Positions 14,914-23,590 of a DNA stretch of 64,000 bases are shown piece after piece. A program made the translations under genes and the position numbers. The stretch is from positions 124,001 through 188,000 of the forward strand of contig NZ_QVQV01000002.1 in NCBI RefSeq assembly GCF_003429005.1. Direction: 5' to 3'. Every line of letters begins with the position of its first letter. Position 1 is the stretch's first letter. The stretch is from Paraburkholderia sp. DHOC27. Its GTDB lineage: Bacteria; Pseudomonadota; Gammaproteobacteria; Burkholderiales; Burkholderiaceae. A model generated the notes under the pieces. That model was given only the letters and a program-made list of their open reading frames with translations, did not search any database and was not told where the DNA came from.

Positions 14914-16659
14914 ATGCGTGCGCGATCGACATTCAGGGCACTCCTGAATTTTCTCCTGCTCACTCTGAGCGTCGCCCTCGCCGGTTGCGGCGGCGGCGTG
15001 AACAGTCCGGGCGCGATCTCCAACGGCCAGCCGGATCCCGGCATTGCCCTCACGCAAGTGCGCTTCAAGACGCCGCCGCTCGGCTGGAATTCGTGGAATA
15101 CGTTTGGCTGCAAGGACACGGAAGCGATCATCAAATCCGTCGCCGATGCAATTGCGTCGAACGGCATGGCCGCGGCGGGCTATCAGTACGTGACCGTCGA
15201 CGACTGCTGGGTAGGCGGCCGCAATGCCACCACGGGCCAGTTGTATTCCAACGCCACGACCTTTCCCGATGGCATCGCGGCCCTCGCCGCCTATGTGCAT
15301 GGCAAGGGCCTGAAATTCGGCCTCTACACGTCAGGCGGCACCAATACCTGCGCGGGTCTCGCGCACGGCACGCGGCCGCCCTCCTATCCGCCGGGTGTCG
15401 GCGCGGGGAGCCTCGGTCACGAGAGCGTCGATGCGCAGACCTTCGCGAACTGGGGCGTCGATTACATCAAACTGGATTACTGCGGCGGCAGTCTCACGGC
15501 ATTTCCCGCCATGCGTGCGGGCATCGCTGCAACCGGCCGTACCATGTTCCTGAGCATCAACCCGTATAGCGCCAACACGACGCTGCCCACCAACTTCGCC
15601 TCTGACGGCACGCTCTATGTACCGGCCTACGCTGACATGTCGCGCATCTCGCAGGACATCTCCGCGAAATTCACTTCGGTGACCTCGATCATCGACACCA
15701 GCGCAGCGGACGTGGCGTGGGCCGTGCCCGGCTATTTCAACGACATGGACATGCTCGAAGTGGGCAACGGCATGACGCAGGACCAGGACACCGCGCACTT
15801 CATCATGTGGTCGATCATGTCGAGCGGGCTCAATGCCGGTAACGACGTGCGCAGCCAGAGTGCCGCGACGCAAGCCCTGCTCACCAATGCGAACGTGATC
15901 GCAGTGAACCAGGACGCACTCGCACTGCAGGCCGTGCTGGACACGGCAGACAGCGCGGGATCGCTACAGGTGTGGACTAAACCGCTCGCCACCACCGGCA
16001 CGCGCGCGGTCGCGTTCCTGAATCGCGGCGCCACGGCTGCTCCGATCACGGTGAACTTTGCGAATCTCGGACTGAGCGGCCCGGTGCAGGCCACCAATGT
16101 GCTGACGGGCGCGAGTCTCGGTACTGTCACGCAGAGCCTCACGCAAACGGTCCCTGCCACCGGCGCCGTGCTGGTGAAACTGACGGGCACGGACCCGGTT
16201 GCCAGTAATGGGCCGCTCGCGCTGCAAAGCTGGGTCTGGTCCGCGGTGCAGTCGGGCAACGTCGCCGTCAAGGTGTTTCCGAACGGCTCGCCTTTGCCGA
16301 CCGGTGCCACCGCAACGGGCGCGGTGGTCGTGCATGGCGTGAGCTACATCGACGGGTTGACCGTCAATGCACCCGCGCAACTCGTGTACCGGCTGAATGG
16401 AAAATGTACGACCTTCCAGAGCGATATCGGGCTCGACGCCGCGGCGCAAGGCGGCGGCACGGTCGACTACCAGGTGTGGGCCGATAACGTCGAACTCTAC
16501 GATAGCGGGCTCGTCGCCAACGCAACGCCCATCAAGACGGTGAAGGTCAGCGTGGCGGGACGCAACACGCTGCGTCTCGTGATCACGGATGGCGCAGATG
16601 GCGTGACGAACGACGTCGCGGATTGGGCGAACCCGAGTCTCGCGTGTTCGTCGAGTTGA
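14914..16659 (+). CDS. Secreted lipoprotein alpha-galactosidase (GH27) with C-terminal NPCBM-like domain
   Basis: 581 residues. The signal peptide ends in a lipobox (VALAGC), so the mature protein is probably lipid-anchored outside the cytoplasm. The GH27 barrel starts at TPPLGWNSWNTFGC. DDCW, the nucleophile Asp in YIKLDYCGG, and FNDMDMLEVGNGM with the acid/base region are visible, as is the MSSGLNAGND stretch. A beta-sandwich domain follows. The last roughly 150 residues (LQSWVW...VVHGVSYIDGLTV...DYQVWADNVELYDSG) look like the NPCBM carbohydrate-binding module. It hydrolyses terminal alpha-D-galactose from plant-type galactosides. I chose the ATG at 14914 for its GGGAG site 8 bases upstream. 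An in-frame ATG at 14899 would add five residues. No sugar transporter lies nearby. Confidence 0.9.
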   Translation: MRARSTFRALLNFLLLTLSVALAGCGGGVNSPGAISNGQPDPGIALTQVRFKTPPLGWNSWNTFGCKDTEAIIKSVADAIASNGMAAAGYQYVTVDDCWVGGRNATTGQLYSNATTFPDGIAALAAYVHGKGLKFGLYTSGGTNTCAGLAHGTRPPSYPPGVGAGSLGHESVDAQTFANWGVDYIKLDYCGGSLTAFPAMRAGIAATGRTMFLSINPYSANTTLPTNFASDGTLYVPAYADMSRISQDISAKFTSVTSIIDTSAADVAWAVPGYFNDMDMLEVGNGMTQDQDTAHFIMWSIMSSGLNAGNDVRSQSAATQALLTNANVIAVNQDALALQAVLDTADSAGSLQVWTKPLATTGTRAVAFLNRGATAAPITVNFANLGLSGPVQATNVLTGASLGTVTQSLTQTVPATGAVLVKLTGTDPVASNGPLALQSWVWSAVQSGNVAVKVFPNGSPLPTGATATGAVVVHGVSYIDGLTVNAPAQLVYRLNGKCTTFQSDIGLDAAAQGGGTVDYQVWADNVELYDSGLVANATPIKTVKVSVAGRNTLRLVITDGADGVTNDVADWANPSLACSSS

Positions 16660-16778
16660 GGTAGAAGGTTAAGGCAGCGTGCTCACCCCTGCGTGCACGC
16701 TATTGCGTGATGTTGCCTGCTACCTGACGACGGCGTTATCGCTGGATGCCGCTTTCACGCGGCTCGGTGTAGCCTGGT

Positions 16779-17033
16779 TCAAGCGGCGGCGAGAATCGGC
16801 TCGAGCAGCGACTCAAACGCCTCACGCCGTTCCTTGTTCTTCGCCGAATAAGCTTCGGTCCAGGCGCGCACCACGGCGGCCTGCTGCGCAAGCGGCAAAC
16901 GTCTGAACATTTCCGCGCCGAAGGTGCGGATAAAATCATCGCCATGCAGTTGCGAAATCGCGTCTTCCGACAACAGATCCCCTGGTGCGTGCGGGCTCAC
17001 CCGCCTGCCGTCTACGAAAAAACTGAGTGCCAT
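16779..17033 (-). CDS. Small hypothetical protein
   Basis: 84 residues, MALSFFVDGRRVSPH at the start and a largely helical, charged second half (LPLAQQAAVVRAWTEAYSAKNKERREAFESLLEPIL). It has no Cys, signal or membrane segment. A GGGAGGGA ribosome-binding site precedes the ATG, which supports a real gene. I do not recognise the family. It is convergent with the alpha-galactosidase gene and has its own AT-rich upstream region. Confidence 0.65.
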   Translation of the reverse strand: MALSFFVDGRRVSPHAPGDLLSEDAISQLHGDDFIRTFGAEMFRRLPLAQQAAVVRAWTEAYSAKNKERREAFESLLEPILAAA

Positions 17034-17447
17034 TTTTTTATCCCTCCCCGTGGGTAATGACGAGATAATAATCTCAAAAAATTATTAATAAACATGCGAT
17101 CGCGAGAAACATTACTCTAAAGAAAGCTCGTCTTTCACTGAACTATACGGGCCGGATGGGAGCGCCTTCTGTGCGCTGGGACTCATGCTGGACGGGCGTT
17201 TGTCGCGTACGCACCACATCCGCTCACGATCATTCGGAAGGCTAAATAAGGGACACCTGGGAACCCGAAACAACCCCGTTTCATCCTCGCCTTACAGGTA
17301 ATAATGGCCGATATGTAGCGTGATTTTTTGTGGTTTGAAACGGCAGTTCGGCATAAAGCCGCGTCTTTAATCTGCCGTAATCAAGTCACAGGGCCGCTCG
17401 CGTTCCTTCACGACGCGCCGGCCCCGGACCTTTTCTGGGAGTCGATC
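17034..17447. other. Divergent spacer (414 bases), AT-rich next to the left gene
   Basis: No gene seen. Bases 17056-17100 are unusually AT-rich and contain the palindrome GAGAT-AATA-ATCTC (17062-17075) and further A/T runs. This is a likely promoter/operator for the small gene at 17033 reading left. Promoter elements for the right-hand gene could not be placed with confidence. Confidence 0.45.
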
Positions 17448-17819
17448 ATGAGCTACCTGCGCGCTGCGAGTCACGCCACCCGTTACGTCTGCTTTTTCCT
17501 CTTTTCATCCGCGGTGTTTGTGCTGTGGGCGTCGCTGGCTGCGGGGGCCGGCTTCTTCCTGCTGCGCTTGCCGGATGTCTGGGCAAACCATATCAACGAC
17601 GAGAATTCCCGCTACGTGATCATGTCCGTCACCGTATATGCGCTGATTCTCGGCGCGCTCTTCATGATTTTTGCCGCAGGGGCCATCGCCCGCCTCGCGT
17701 ATGCCGTGATCGCAGCACGTACCCTGTTCGTTCATCTGCGCGAAAACCGTGACGTACGCCGCACGCGCCGCGACGCGGTGCCGGCAGTTGGCCTGCACGC
17801 CGCGCGGCATTCGTCGTGA
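17448..17819 (+). CDS. Small membrane protein, two predicted TM segments
   Basis: 123 residues with hydrophobic segments at about 12-40 (YVCFFLFSSAVFVLWASLAA) and about 58-90 (VIMSVTVYALILGALFMIFA), and an Arg-rich C-terminal tail (HLRENRDVRRTRRDA) that should face the cytoplasm. A GGGAG site lies just upstream of the ATG at 17448. Family and function are not recognised. A short hairpin (ACGCCGC / GCGGCGT, 17819-17838) overlaps the stop region and could be a weak terminator. Confidence 0.7.
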   Translation: MSYLRAASHATRYVCFFLFSSAVFVLWASLAAGAGFFLLRLPDVWANHINDENSRYVIMSVTVYALILGALFMIFAAGAIARLAYAVIAARTLFVHLRENRDVRRTRRDAVPAVGLHAARHSS

Positions 17820-17894
17820 CGCCGCGATCTGGCGGCGTTGAATGCGTTCAAACCGGCGTTTTATGATTGATCGCTGGCCGGCGCAGTGTCTGGC

Positions 17895-19133
17895 TTACTG
17901 AGGCGCAGCGCTTTCGTTGGGCCCGGTTTGAACCGCCGGCGAGGGTTGCGCCACTCCAGTTGATTGCGCTGCCTGCGGCGAATCGGTCGACGGGGTCGCC
18001 TGCGGCGGCTGCGTGGAATCGCAGCCTTGCCGGTCGAACAGTGCGGCCATGCCACACGCCGAGGCGAACATGCGTGAACTACTATGCCCGACCCCGGGCA
18101 CCTCCAGTACGCGCTGGGTGAAATTCGTTTCGTCCTGCGAACGAAGATATGCGACGAAGTTGAGACCCCGCGAGAGGCGTGTCGGTCCTTCAGCCTCGCC
18201 CGCGCAAGAACGATCCAGTTCCGGCTGATTCGGATCGGTATCTTCCAGCCCCAGCAGGTAGACGATATTCTGCGCGAGGTAATGCTGCTCGATCTTCCCG
18301 GGCGAGACCGGTTGCTCGACATAAGGCGGCAGATCGCCATTCAGGCCATATTCCCATTGCTCTGCTTTCGCGCACGACGCAGCCCTGGTTGCGACCGGCC
18401 GCTTTGCGTCGAAGTACAGATACGAAGATGGATTGGCCACCACGTAATGGATGCCGATGCCACGCGCCGCGAGCGGCGCCTGCCCATGCCCCACCGCCGC
18501 GTAGCGCTGCACGAACTGGCCGCCGGCCGAATGCCCGGCGAGCACCACGAGTTTGAGTGATGGAAAGAGCGTCTTGTCGGCGAGCCGCGCGAAAATCGTA
18601 TCGACGACGCTGAAGGAACTGATCGACGCGGGGCCTTGCGCGTCGTAGCCGGTTTTCCAGCCATCGGCGCTCCAGTGCAGCGTGTTCGCTGGCAACGCGT
18701 GGGCGGCGATATCCGCGGCAATCAGAAATTGCGGCGTGATGACGATGGCATCCTGCGCGGCGACGCCCGCGTGAGCGGCCGCGCGCTCGCCCGAGTTCAG
18801 ATCGCGCCGCGACCAGCCGTGAATGACGATCACCGCGCGTGTCACGTCGGGCCGTGGCGTCGACCAGTCGCGCGAGACGTCAATCGGCACCACGCCGTTG
18901 CCCGCCGCTGTCGAAATCTCCAGCCGGCCATCCTGGATGACAGGCACCGGCTTGCGCACGGCCGCGCTCGCGCCATCGGCGGCCGGCGCGCTCTCGGCGA
19001 GCACCGGCACGCCTTGCAGCAAGACGCCTGCAAGGAAAACGGCAGCGTAATGAAGGCAGACGGTCGAGGCAAGCGCCTGTGTGGTGCGGCGGACGATGTT
19101 CCGCGTCCATGAGAGAGCAGACAAGATGGGCAT
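17895..19133 (-). CDS. Secreted alpha/beta hydrolase
   Basis: 412 residues from the ATG at 19133. The hydrophobic signal segment is YAAVFLAGVLLQGVPVLAES, so the enzyme is exported. The alpha/beta-hydrolase fold shows the oxyanion strand AVIVIHGWSRRDLNSG and the nucleophile elbow GHSAGGQF with its Ser. A late His lies in VPGVGHSSSRM. The substrate is unknown; the size and fold fit an esterase or peptidase-like lipase. The C-terminal tail is rich in Pro, Gln and Ser and is probably disordered. A TTG at 19184 in the same frame is an alternative start, but neither start has a good ribosome-binding site. It is convergent with the small membrane-protein gene. Confidence 0.82.
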   Translation of the reverse strand: MPILSALSWTRNIVRRTTQALASTVCLHYAAVFLAGVLLQGVPVLAESAPAADGASAAVRKPVPVIQDGRLEISTAAGNGVVPIDVSRDWSTPRPDVTRAVIVIHGWSRRDLNSGERAAAHAGVAAQDAIVITPQFLIAADIAAHALPANTLHWSADGWKTGYDAQGPASISSFSVVDTIFARLADKTLFPSLKLVVLAGHSAGGQFVQRYAAVGHGQAPLAARGIGIHYVVANPSSYLYFDAKRPVATRAASCAKAEQWEYGLNGDLPPYVEQPVSPGKIEQHYLAQNIVYLLGLEDTDPNQPELDRSCAGEAEGPTRLSRGLNFVAYLRSQDETNFTQRVLEVPGVGHSSSRMFASACGMAALFDRQGCDSTQPPQATPSTDSPQAAQSTGVAQPSPAVQTGPNESAAPQ

Positions 19134-19267
19134 GGTTCGAATCGCAGACGGCAGGGATAGGTGTTTAACGTAGCGCGTGCGCAAATCCGTCGCGAGGGTG
19201 CCAGATTTTTGTTCTCAGCGCGGAAGGCCGCACCAGGCTCACACGTCAGGCCCACATCCAGTCCACC

Positions 19268-19972
19268 TCAGCGATCGAGCTCACCAAGACTCGCGGCGCG
19301 CAGCCGGTCGAAATCCAGAATCGCAATTTCCCCGGATTTCAGGCTGACGATCTGTTGACTCTCGAGGTTCCTCAACAACTGATTAGTGGTCTGCCGCGTG
19401 AGCGACACCATCGAGGCGAGACTGTCCTGCGAGAGCCTGATCCTGCTCTGCGCCGCGTTCAGACCGCCATAGCCGCCGGCGATCACCAGCAGACGGTTGG
19501 CCACGCGCTGCGCCGCCGGCAACAGCGTGATTGCTTCGGTATTCTCGAAGGAGATGCGCAGCCGCTGCGCCATCAGCAGCGCAAAGTCGCGCCAGTAACG
19601 CGGCGTCGCCTCGAGCAGGCTTTTGAGCGCAGACTCGGGCACATGCAGCAACAGCGTGCGGCTCACGGCGCTGGCGTTGTTGGGACGCGGCAGTCCATCG
19701 AAGAGTGAGATCTCGCCCACCCATGCCGTCGGTCCAAGTATCGCCAGCAAGGCTTCCTTGCCGTCCGCGCCGACCGTGCCAATGGCGAGCGCCCCGCCCA
19801 GCACCGCGTAGAGGCCCACGGAGGGATCGCCGCGGCGATACAGGAACTCGCCCCGCTCCAGCGTGACGAGGCTGGCGTGGCTCACCAGGTAGTCCCGCAG
19901 TTCGACGGGCAGGCTCTGGAACCACGGAGTTGTTTCGAGTTGTGAGCGGTAGCGCTGCTGGCTGGATTGCAT
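19268..19972 (-). CDS. Crp/Fnr-family transcriptional regulator
   Basis: 234 residues from the ATG at 19972. An N-terminal cyclic-nucleotide-binding-like barrel (about 15-125, GEFLYRRGDPSVGLYAVLGGALAIG) leads to a dimerisation helix and a winged-helix HTH (about 175-215, RIRLSQDSLASMVSLTRQTTNQLLRNLE). There is no N-terminal Cys cluster of the FNR type, so it is not an Fe-S oxygen sensor. The effector is unknown. The frame is open to 20050, but the perfect palindrome at 19986-20003 lies just before the 19972 start and fits a promoter operator better than coding sequence. Neither start has a clear Shine-Dalgarno. It diverges from the class II aldolase gene. Confidence 0.87.
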   Translation of the reverse strand: MQSSQQRYRSQLETTPWFQSLPVELRDYLVSHASLVTLERGEFLYRRGDPSVGLYAVLGGALAIGTVGADGKEALLAILGPTAWVGEISLFDGLPRPNNASAVSRTLLLHVPESALKSLLEATPRYWRDFALLMAQRLRISFENTEAITLLPAAQRVANRLLVIAGGYGGLNAAQSRIRLSQDSLASMVSLTRQTTNQLLRNLESQQIVSLKSGEIAILDFDRLRAASLGELDR

Positions 19973-19985
19973 GAACGGGATCGAC

Positions 19986-20003
19986 CTGTCGGGTATCCGA
20001 CAG
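19986..20003. promoter_or_regulatory. Perfect palindrome between the Crp/Fnr and aldolase genes
   Basis: CTGTCGG-GTAT-CCGACAG has 7-bp perfect arms and a 4-base centre. It lies 13 bases before the chosen start of the Crp/Fnr gene and 107 bases before the divergent aldolase gene. Size and position suit a dimeric regulator's operator, most simply autoregulation. It does not resemble the E. coli CRP consensus (TGTGA-N6-TCACA). Confidence 0.6.
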
Positions 20004-20110
20004 ATTTTAGACGGGTTGGCGCACATGATGAGGGCTCGCCTCTGACCCACAGGACAGAGCCCACGACCCTGGTTGTTCCCTGCCTTGAACCACGATTAAG
20101 GAGTGTCGAG

Positions 20111-20875
20111 ATGGCCTCATCCGATTTCAGTCTGAAGCACGACGTATCGCCCGCCGAATGGGAAGCGCGCGTGAATCTCGCAGCCGCGTATCGCCTCGTT
20201 GCGCTGTTTGGCTGGGACGACCTGGTGTTTACCCATATCTCGGCGCGGGTGCCCGGTCCCGATCATCACTTCCTGATCAATCCCTACGGCTTGATGTTCG
20301 ACGAGATCACCGCGTCTTCGCTGGTCAAGATCGGGCTCGACGGTCACAAGGTGGCCGATTCGCCCTATGAGGTCAACCCGGCCGGCTTCACGATCCATAG
20401 CGCCGTGCATGCCGCCCGCGAAGACGCGCTGTGCGTGATGCACACGCATTCGGTAAACGGCGTGGCCGTGTCGGCGCAGCAAGCGGGTTTGCTGCCGCTC
20501 TCGCAGCAGTCGCTCGGCGTGCTGGCGTCGCTCGGGTATCACGATTACGAAGGCATTGCCCTCAACGAAGCCGAGAAGCCGCGCCTCGTGCGCGACCTTG
20601 GCAGCAACACCTACCTCATGCTGCGCAACCACGGTCTGCTGACCGTCGGCGCATCGCCGGCCGATGCCTTCGTCGCGATGTACTTCTTCGAAGCGGCCTG
20701 CATGATCCAGGTGCGGGCGCAATCGGGCGGCGGCAAGCTGACGCCGATCCCGCAGGAAATCCTCGCCGGCATCAAGGAACAGATCCGCACGGTGACGAGC
20801 GGCGGCGCGGGCAAACTGGTCTGGCCGGGGCTGCTGCGCCGGCTCGACCGGCGTAATCCGGGCTACGCGGACTAA
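20111..20875 (+). CDS. Class II aldolase/adducin-family protein
   Basis: 254 residues. The class II aldolase zinc-site His residues are seen in FTIHSAVHAAREDALCVMHTHS (first His pair region and HTH) and a later His in LMLRNHGLLTVG. Family members split or epimerise small phosphorylated sugars or act on related aldol substrates in the cytoplasm. This branch, with MASSDFSLKHDVSPAEWEAR at the start, is common in proteobacteria without assigned substrates. AAGGAG ends 7 bases before the ATG. It is followed 101 bases later by a ketopantoate-reductase-like gene on the same strand. It diverges from the Crp/Fnr gene and may be its target. Confidence 0.88.
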   Translation: MASSDFSLKHDVSPAEWEARVNLAAAYRLVALFGWDDLVFTHISARVPGPDHHFLINPYGLMFDEITASSLVKIGLDGHKVADSPYEVNPAGFTIHSAVHAAREDALCVMHTHSVNGVAVSAQQAGLLPLSQQSLGVLASLGYHDYEGIALNEAEKPRLVRDLGSNTYLMLRNHGLLTVGASPADAFVAMYFFEAACMIQVRAQSGGGKLTPIPQEILAGIKEQIRTVTSGGAGKLVWPGLLRRLDRRNPGYAD

Positions 20876-20976
20876 CGCGCCGTGCCCGTGCACACCCGTG
20901 ACTGCTTTGCGAAGTGGCCGCGTTTTTCGCATCGCTGCGGCGCGCACAACATTGCTTAGGTAACCTGAGAAACAGT

Positions 20977-22020
20977 ATGGCAAAGATCTTCATCTATGGC
21001 GCCGGCTCGATTGGCTGTTATGTCGGCGGACGTCTGCTGGCTGGCGGCAGCGACGTCAGTTTCATTGGACGCGCACGCATTGCCGCTCAGTTGCGTGAGC
21101 AAGGCATCACGCTGTCGCGCCATGACGAGAGCCGCTGGCATGTCTCGCCGGAACGCATCGACGTTTCCACGGAAGCCGCCAGCGCCGCCGCAGCCGATCT
21201 CGTGCTCGTCACCGTGAAGTCGGCCGCCACGCCGACGGCGGCGGCGGAACTGGCCCGCGTGCTGCGGCCGGGCACGATCGTGGTGAGCTTCCAGAATGGT
21301 GTCGGCAATGCCGAGGTGTTGCGCGCCGCGTTGCCGCAACACACCGTGCTGGAGGGCATGGTGCCGTTCAACGTGATCGAACGCGGCGCGGGTGGTTTTC
21401 ACCAGGGCTCGGCGGGCGAACTCGAAATCCGTCACACACCCGCCATGCAGCGCTTTGCCGACGAGTTTCGCAATGCAGGTTTGCCGCTCACGCAACACGC
21501 TGACATGCTGCCGGTGCAATGGGCGAAGCTGCTGCTCAATCTCAACAACGCCATCAACGCGCTCGCTAACCGGCCCTTGAAAGAGGAACTCTCGCAACGC
21601 GCGTATCGGCTCTGCCTCGCAATGGCGCAGAGGGAAGCGCTCGGCTTGCTGAAACGCGCGGGCATCAAGCCCGTCAAGGTGACACCGCTGCCCACCTCGT
21701 GGATACCGCGTGTGCTCAGCGTGCCGGATGCGGTGTTCGAACGGCTCGGCCGCGCCATGCTGACCATCGACCCGCTGGCGCGTTCATCCATGTCCGACGA
21801 TCTGGCCGCGGGACGCGCCACCGAGATCGACTGGATCAACGGCGAAGTCGTCAAACTCGCGCAGCGTCTGGGCCACGCGGCGCCGGTCAACCAGCGTCTG
21901 TGCGAACTCGTGCGGCAAGCCGAAGGCAGCGCGGAACGGCCTTCGTGGTCGGGTGAAGCGCTGCTGGCCGAACTGCGCGCCGCCGCAGGTAGCTATGCAC
22001 GTCCGTTGATGCGCGCATGA
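20977..22020 (+). CDS. 2-Dehydropantoate 2-reductase (ketopantoate reductase family)
   Basis: 347 residues. The NADPH-binding Rossmann motif is at the N-terminus (IFIYGAGSIGCYVGGRLLAGG). The C-terminal all-helical ApbA/PanE domain contains the conserved KLLLNLNNAINAL stretch with the catalytic Lys and Asn. The family reduces 2-dehydropantoate to pantoate for coenzyme A synthesis. Several paralogues exist in these genomes, so this copy may act on another 2-keto acid. The ribosome-binding site is weak. The 3' end overlaps the convergent GST gene by 28 bases. Confidence 0.85.
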   Translation: MAKIFIYGAGSIGCYVGGRLLAGGSDVSFIGRARIAAQLREQGITLSRHDESRWHVSPERIDVSTEAASAAAADLVLVTVKSAATPTAAAELARVLRPGTIVVSFQNGVGNAEVLRAALPQHTVLEGMVPFNVIERGAGGFHQGSAGELEIRHTPAMQRFADEFRNAGLPLTQHADMLPVQWAKLLLNLNNAINALANRPLKEELSQRAYRLCLAMAQREALGLLKRAGIKPVKVTPLPTSWIPRVLSVPDAVFERLGRAMLTIDPLARSSMSDDLAAGRATEIDWINGEVVKLAQRLGHAAPVNQRLCELVRQAEGSAERPSWSGEALLAELRAAAGSYARPLMRA

Positions 22021-22691
22021 ATCGCCTCGCAATGGCGCACCAGCGCGGGACGTGACAGCACGTACTGCTTCAGGGGCGTGTCGATCTGGTAGTAGTAGAT
22101 GTTGGCGATAAATCCATAGATGGCGGCATCCACCGCCGTGGGCTGCGCGCCGAACACGAAGCCGTCGTCGCCCAGCAGATCGGCAACCACACGCAGATCG
22201 TCCGTCCCTCGCGCATAGACCTGCTCGGGTTCGTAACGGCCAATGCCCTGATAGTGATAGCGCTGACGGTTGTACTCGCGCGCCGCCTCCAGATCACTTG
22301 CGCTCACCTCGGCGTGCGTCGAAAGAATCGCGTCGCGAAACGCTGGCCAGAAACGCTCGTCCCGCCAACGTGAATAGCTCATGCACCAGTACAGGTCGTC
22401 GAGCGTGCGGCGCACCAGCAAATCCAGATTCAGTTGTCCTGCTGAAAGCGCGCTGTCGATACGCAGATCGTAGGCGCTCTTCAGATGCGCGATGATGCGG
22501 TCGCTATCGCCGATCGTGGTGGCGCCATCCACCAGATACGGCAACTGTCCACGCGGCGCATGACTGGTATCGAGAATGTGCTGATGTTCGAATGGAAGAC
22601 CGCACAGCCGCATGAACGCGAATACCTTGAGACCGAACGGATTGTTGTCGGCCACGCCGAACAGGTCAGGGTAAGAATAAAGCGTCAGCAT
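21993..22691 (-). CDS. Glutathione S-transferase family protein
   Basis: 232 residues from the ATG at 22691, which has GAGGAG just upstream. An N-terminal thioredoxin-like half (MLTLYSYPDLFGVADNNPFGLKV...RGQLPYLVDGATTIGDSDRI) carries the GST substrate signature PYLVDG...GDSDRI. The C-terminal half is helical (AVDAAIYGFIANIYYY), as in the metaxin/failed-axon-connections branch. It probably conjugates or reduces small electrophiles with glutathione. There is no catalytic Cys in the usual beta-class position. It diverges from the gene at 22801 and overlaps panE-like sequence at its 3' end. Confidence 0.85.
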   Translation of the reverse strand: MLTLYSYPDLFGVADNNPFGLKVFAFMRLCGLPFEHQHILDTSHAPRGQLPYLVDGATTIGDSDRIIAHLKSAYDLRIDSALSAGQLNLDLLVRRTLDDLYWCMSYSRWRDERFWPAFRDAILSTHAEVSASDLEAAREYNRQRYHYQGIGRYEPEQVYARGTDDLRVVADLLGDDGFVFGAQPTAVDAAIYGFIANIYYYQIDTPLKQYVLSRPALVRHCEAIHARINGRA

Positions 22692-22800
22692 GGGCTCTCC
22701 TCGCCAGTGAAATGTCCGGACCTTGCAAAACCTGCGCACAGTGAGCGGCGCGCGCAATCGTTACAATGCGCCAGATGCATTCTCCTCTGAACGGCAACGC

Positions 22801-23532
22801 GTGCAAGACATACTGACCTCATGGTTCTGGAGCGGCGAGACCCTGCGCAGCCGCTCGGTGAGCGACATCGTGCTCTCGGCCACGCTCGACATCCCCATGC
22901 CGCCGGCCTCGGTACTCACCGACTGGCAACGCGAGACATCCACCCACATGATGCTGGAGGTGGGCGACGTCGAAGCGATGCCCCTCGCCCGCACCCTGAT
23001 GCGCTGGAAAGACTACGCGTCCTGCGTGCGGGCCGCTGCTGACTGGACACGCTCGCTGGCGCTCCCCGGAATGCTCGACTCGGCCGAGGTCGCGCTCATG
23101 GCGTGCCGCGGTGCGCGTTATCACCATGACGCCGGCCAGTACGGTGGCGCAGCCTTCTGCAATCTGTTTCTCAGCGAGGACAAGGGGCTCGACGTACATT
23201 TTCCCGCGCTCGACCTGCGCATTCCTCTGACGCGTGGCACAGCGCTGATCTTCGATACGGCCCAGCCTCATGCCGTGATCCAGCGTCACAGCACGCGTTT
23301 CGATGCAGCGCAGTTCGCGCCTCAAGCTGACCTTACGCAGATCTTCCTGACCTGGGAACTGCCCATTGAAAGTGCAATGTTGAGCGGCGCGTTAGGCGTG
23401 CGCTTCGATGTCGCCGCGCCCTCCTCACCAACGCATCCAGACGACGAGCAGGTCTGGCTGAACGGCGAGCCGGTGACGCTGTGCCCCGAATCGGGCCGCT
23501 GGCTGCGCGCGGATCGGTCCTCGTCCGGTTGA
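22801..23532 (+). CDS. Hypothetical protein, possible 2OG-Fe(II) oxygenase fold
   Basis: 243 residues from a GTG at 22801. There is no in-frame ATG upstream, and a GTG at 22741 is possible. A beta-helix-like core contains YHHDAGQYGG, which fits the His-x-Asp iron motif. About 47 residues further GTALIFDTAQPHAVIQR fits the distal His and the 2-oxoglutarate-binding Arg. This spacing and the surrounding hydrophobic strands recall a double-stranded beta-helix dioxygenase. The fold call is inference from the motif pattern only, and I do not recognise a named family. It diverges from the GST gene with a 109-base spacer. Confidence 0.6.
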   Translation: MQDILTSWFWSGETLRSRSVSDIVLSATLDIPMPPASVLTDWQRETSTHMMLEVGDVEAMPLARTLMRWKDYASCVRAAADWTRSLALPGMLDSAEVALMACRGARYHHDAGQYGGAAFCNLFLSEDKGLDVHFPALDLRIPLTRGTALIFDTAQPHAVIQRHSTRFDAAQFAPQADLTQIFLTWELPIESAMLSGALGVRFDVAAPSSPTHPDDEQVWLNGEPVTLCPESGRWLRADRSSSG

Positions 23533-23590
23533 ACGGATCGAGCCGACGCGCCGCGGTGGCCCGTTCAGAAAGCAGCGTGCAACGCCTGTA

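Noticed and set aside
19125..19160. Possible tRNA T-loop (GGTTCGAATC)
   Set aside because: No cloverleaf arms or acceptor stem can be formed around it.
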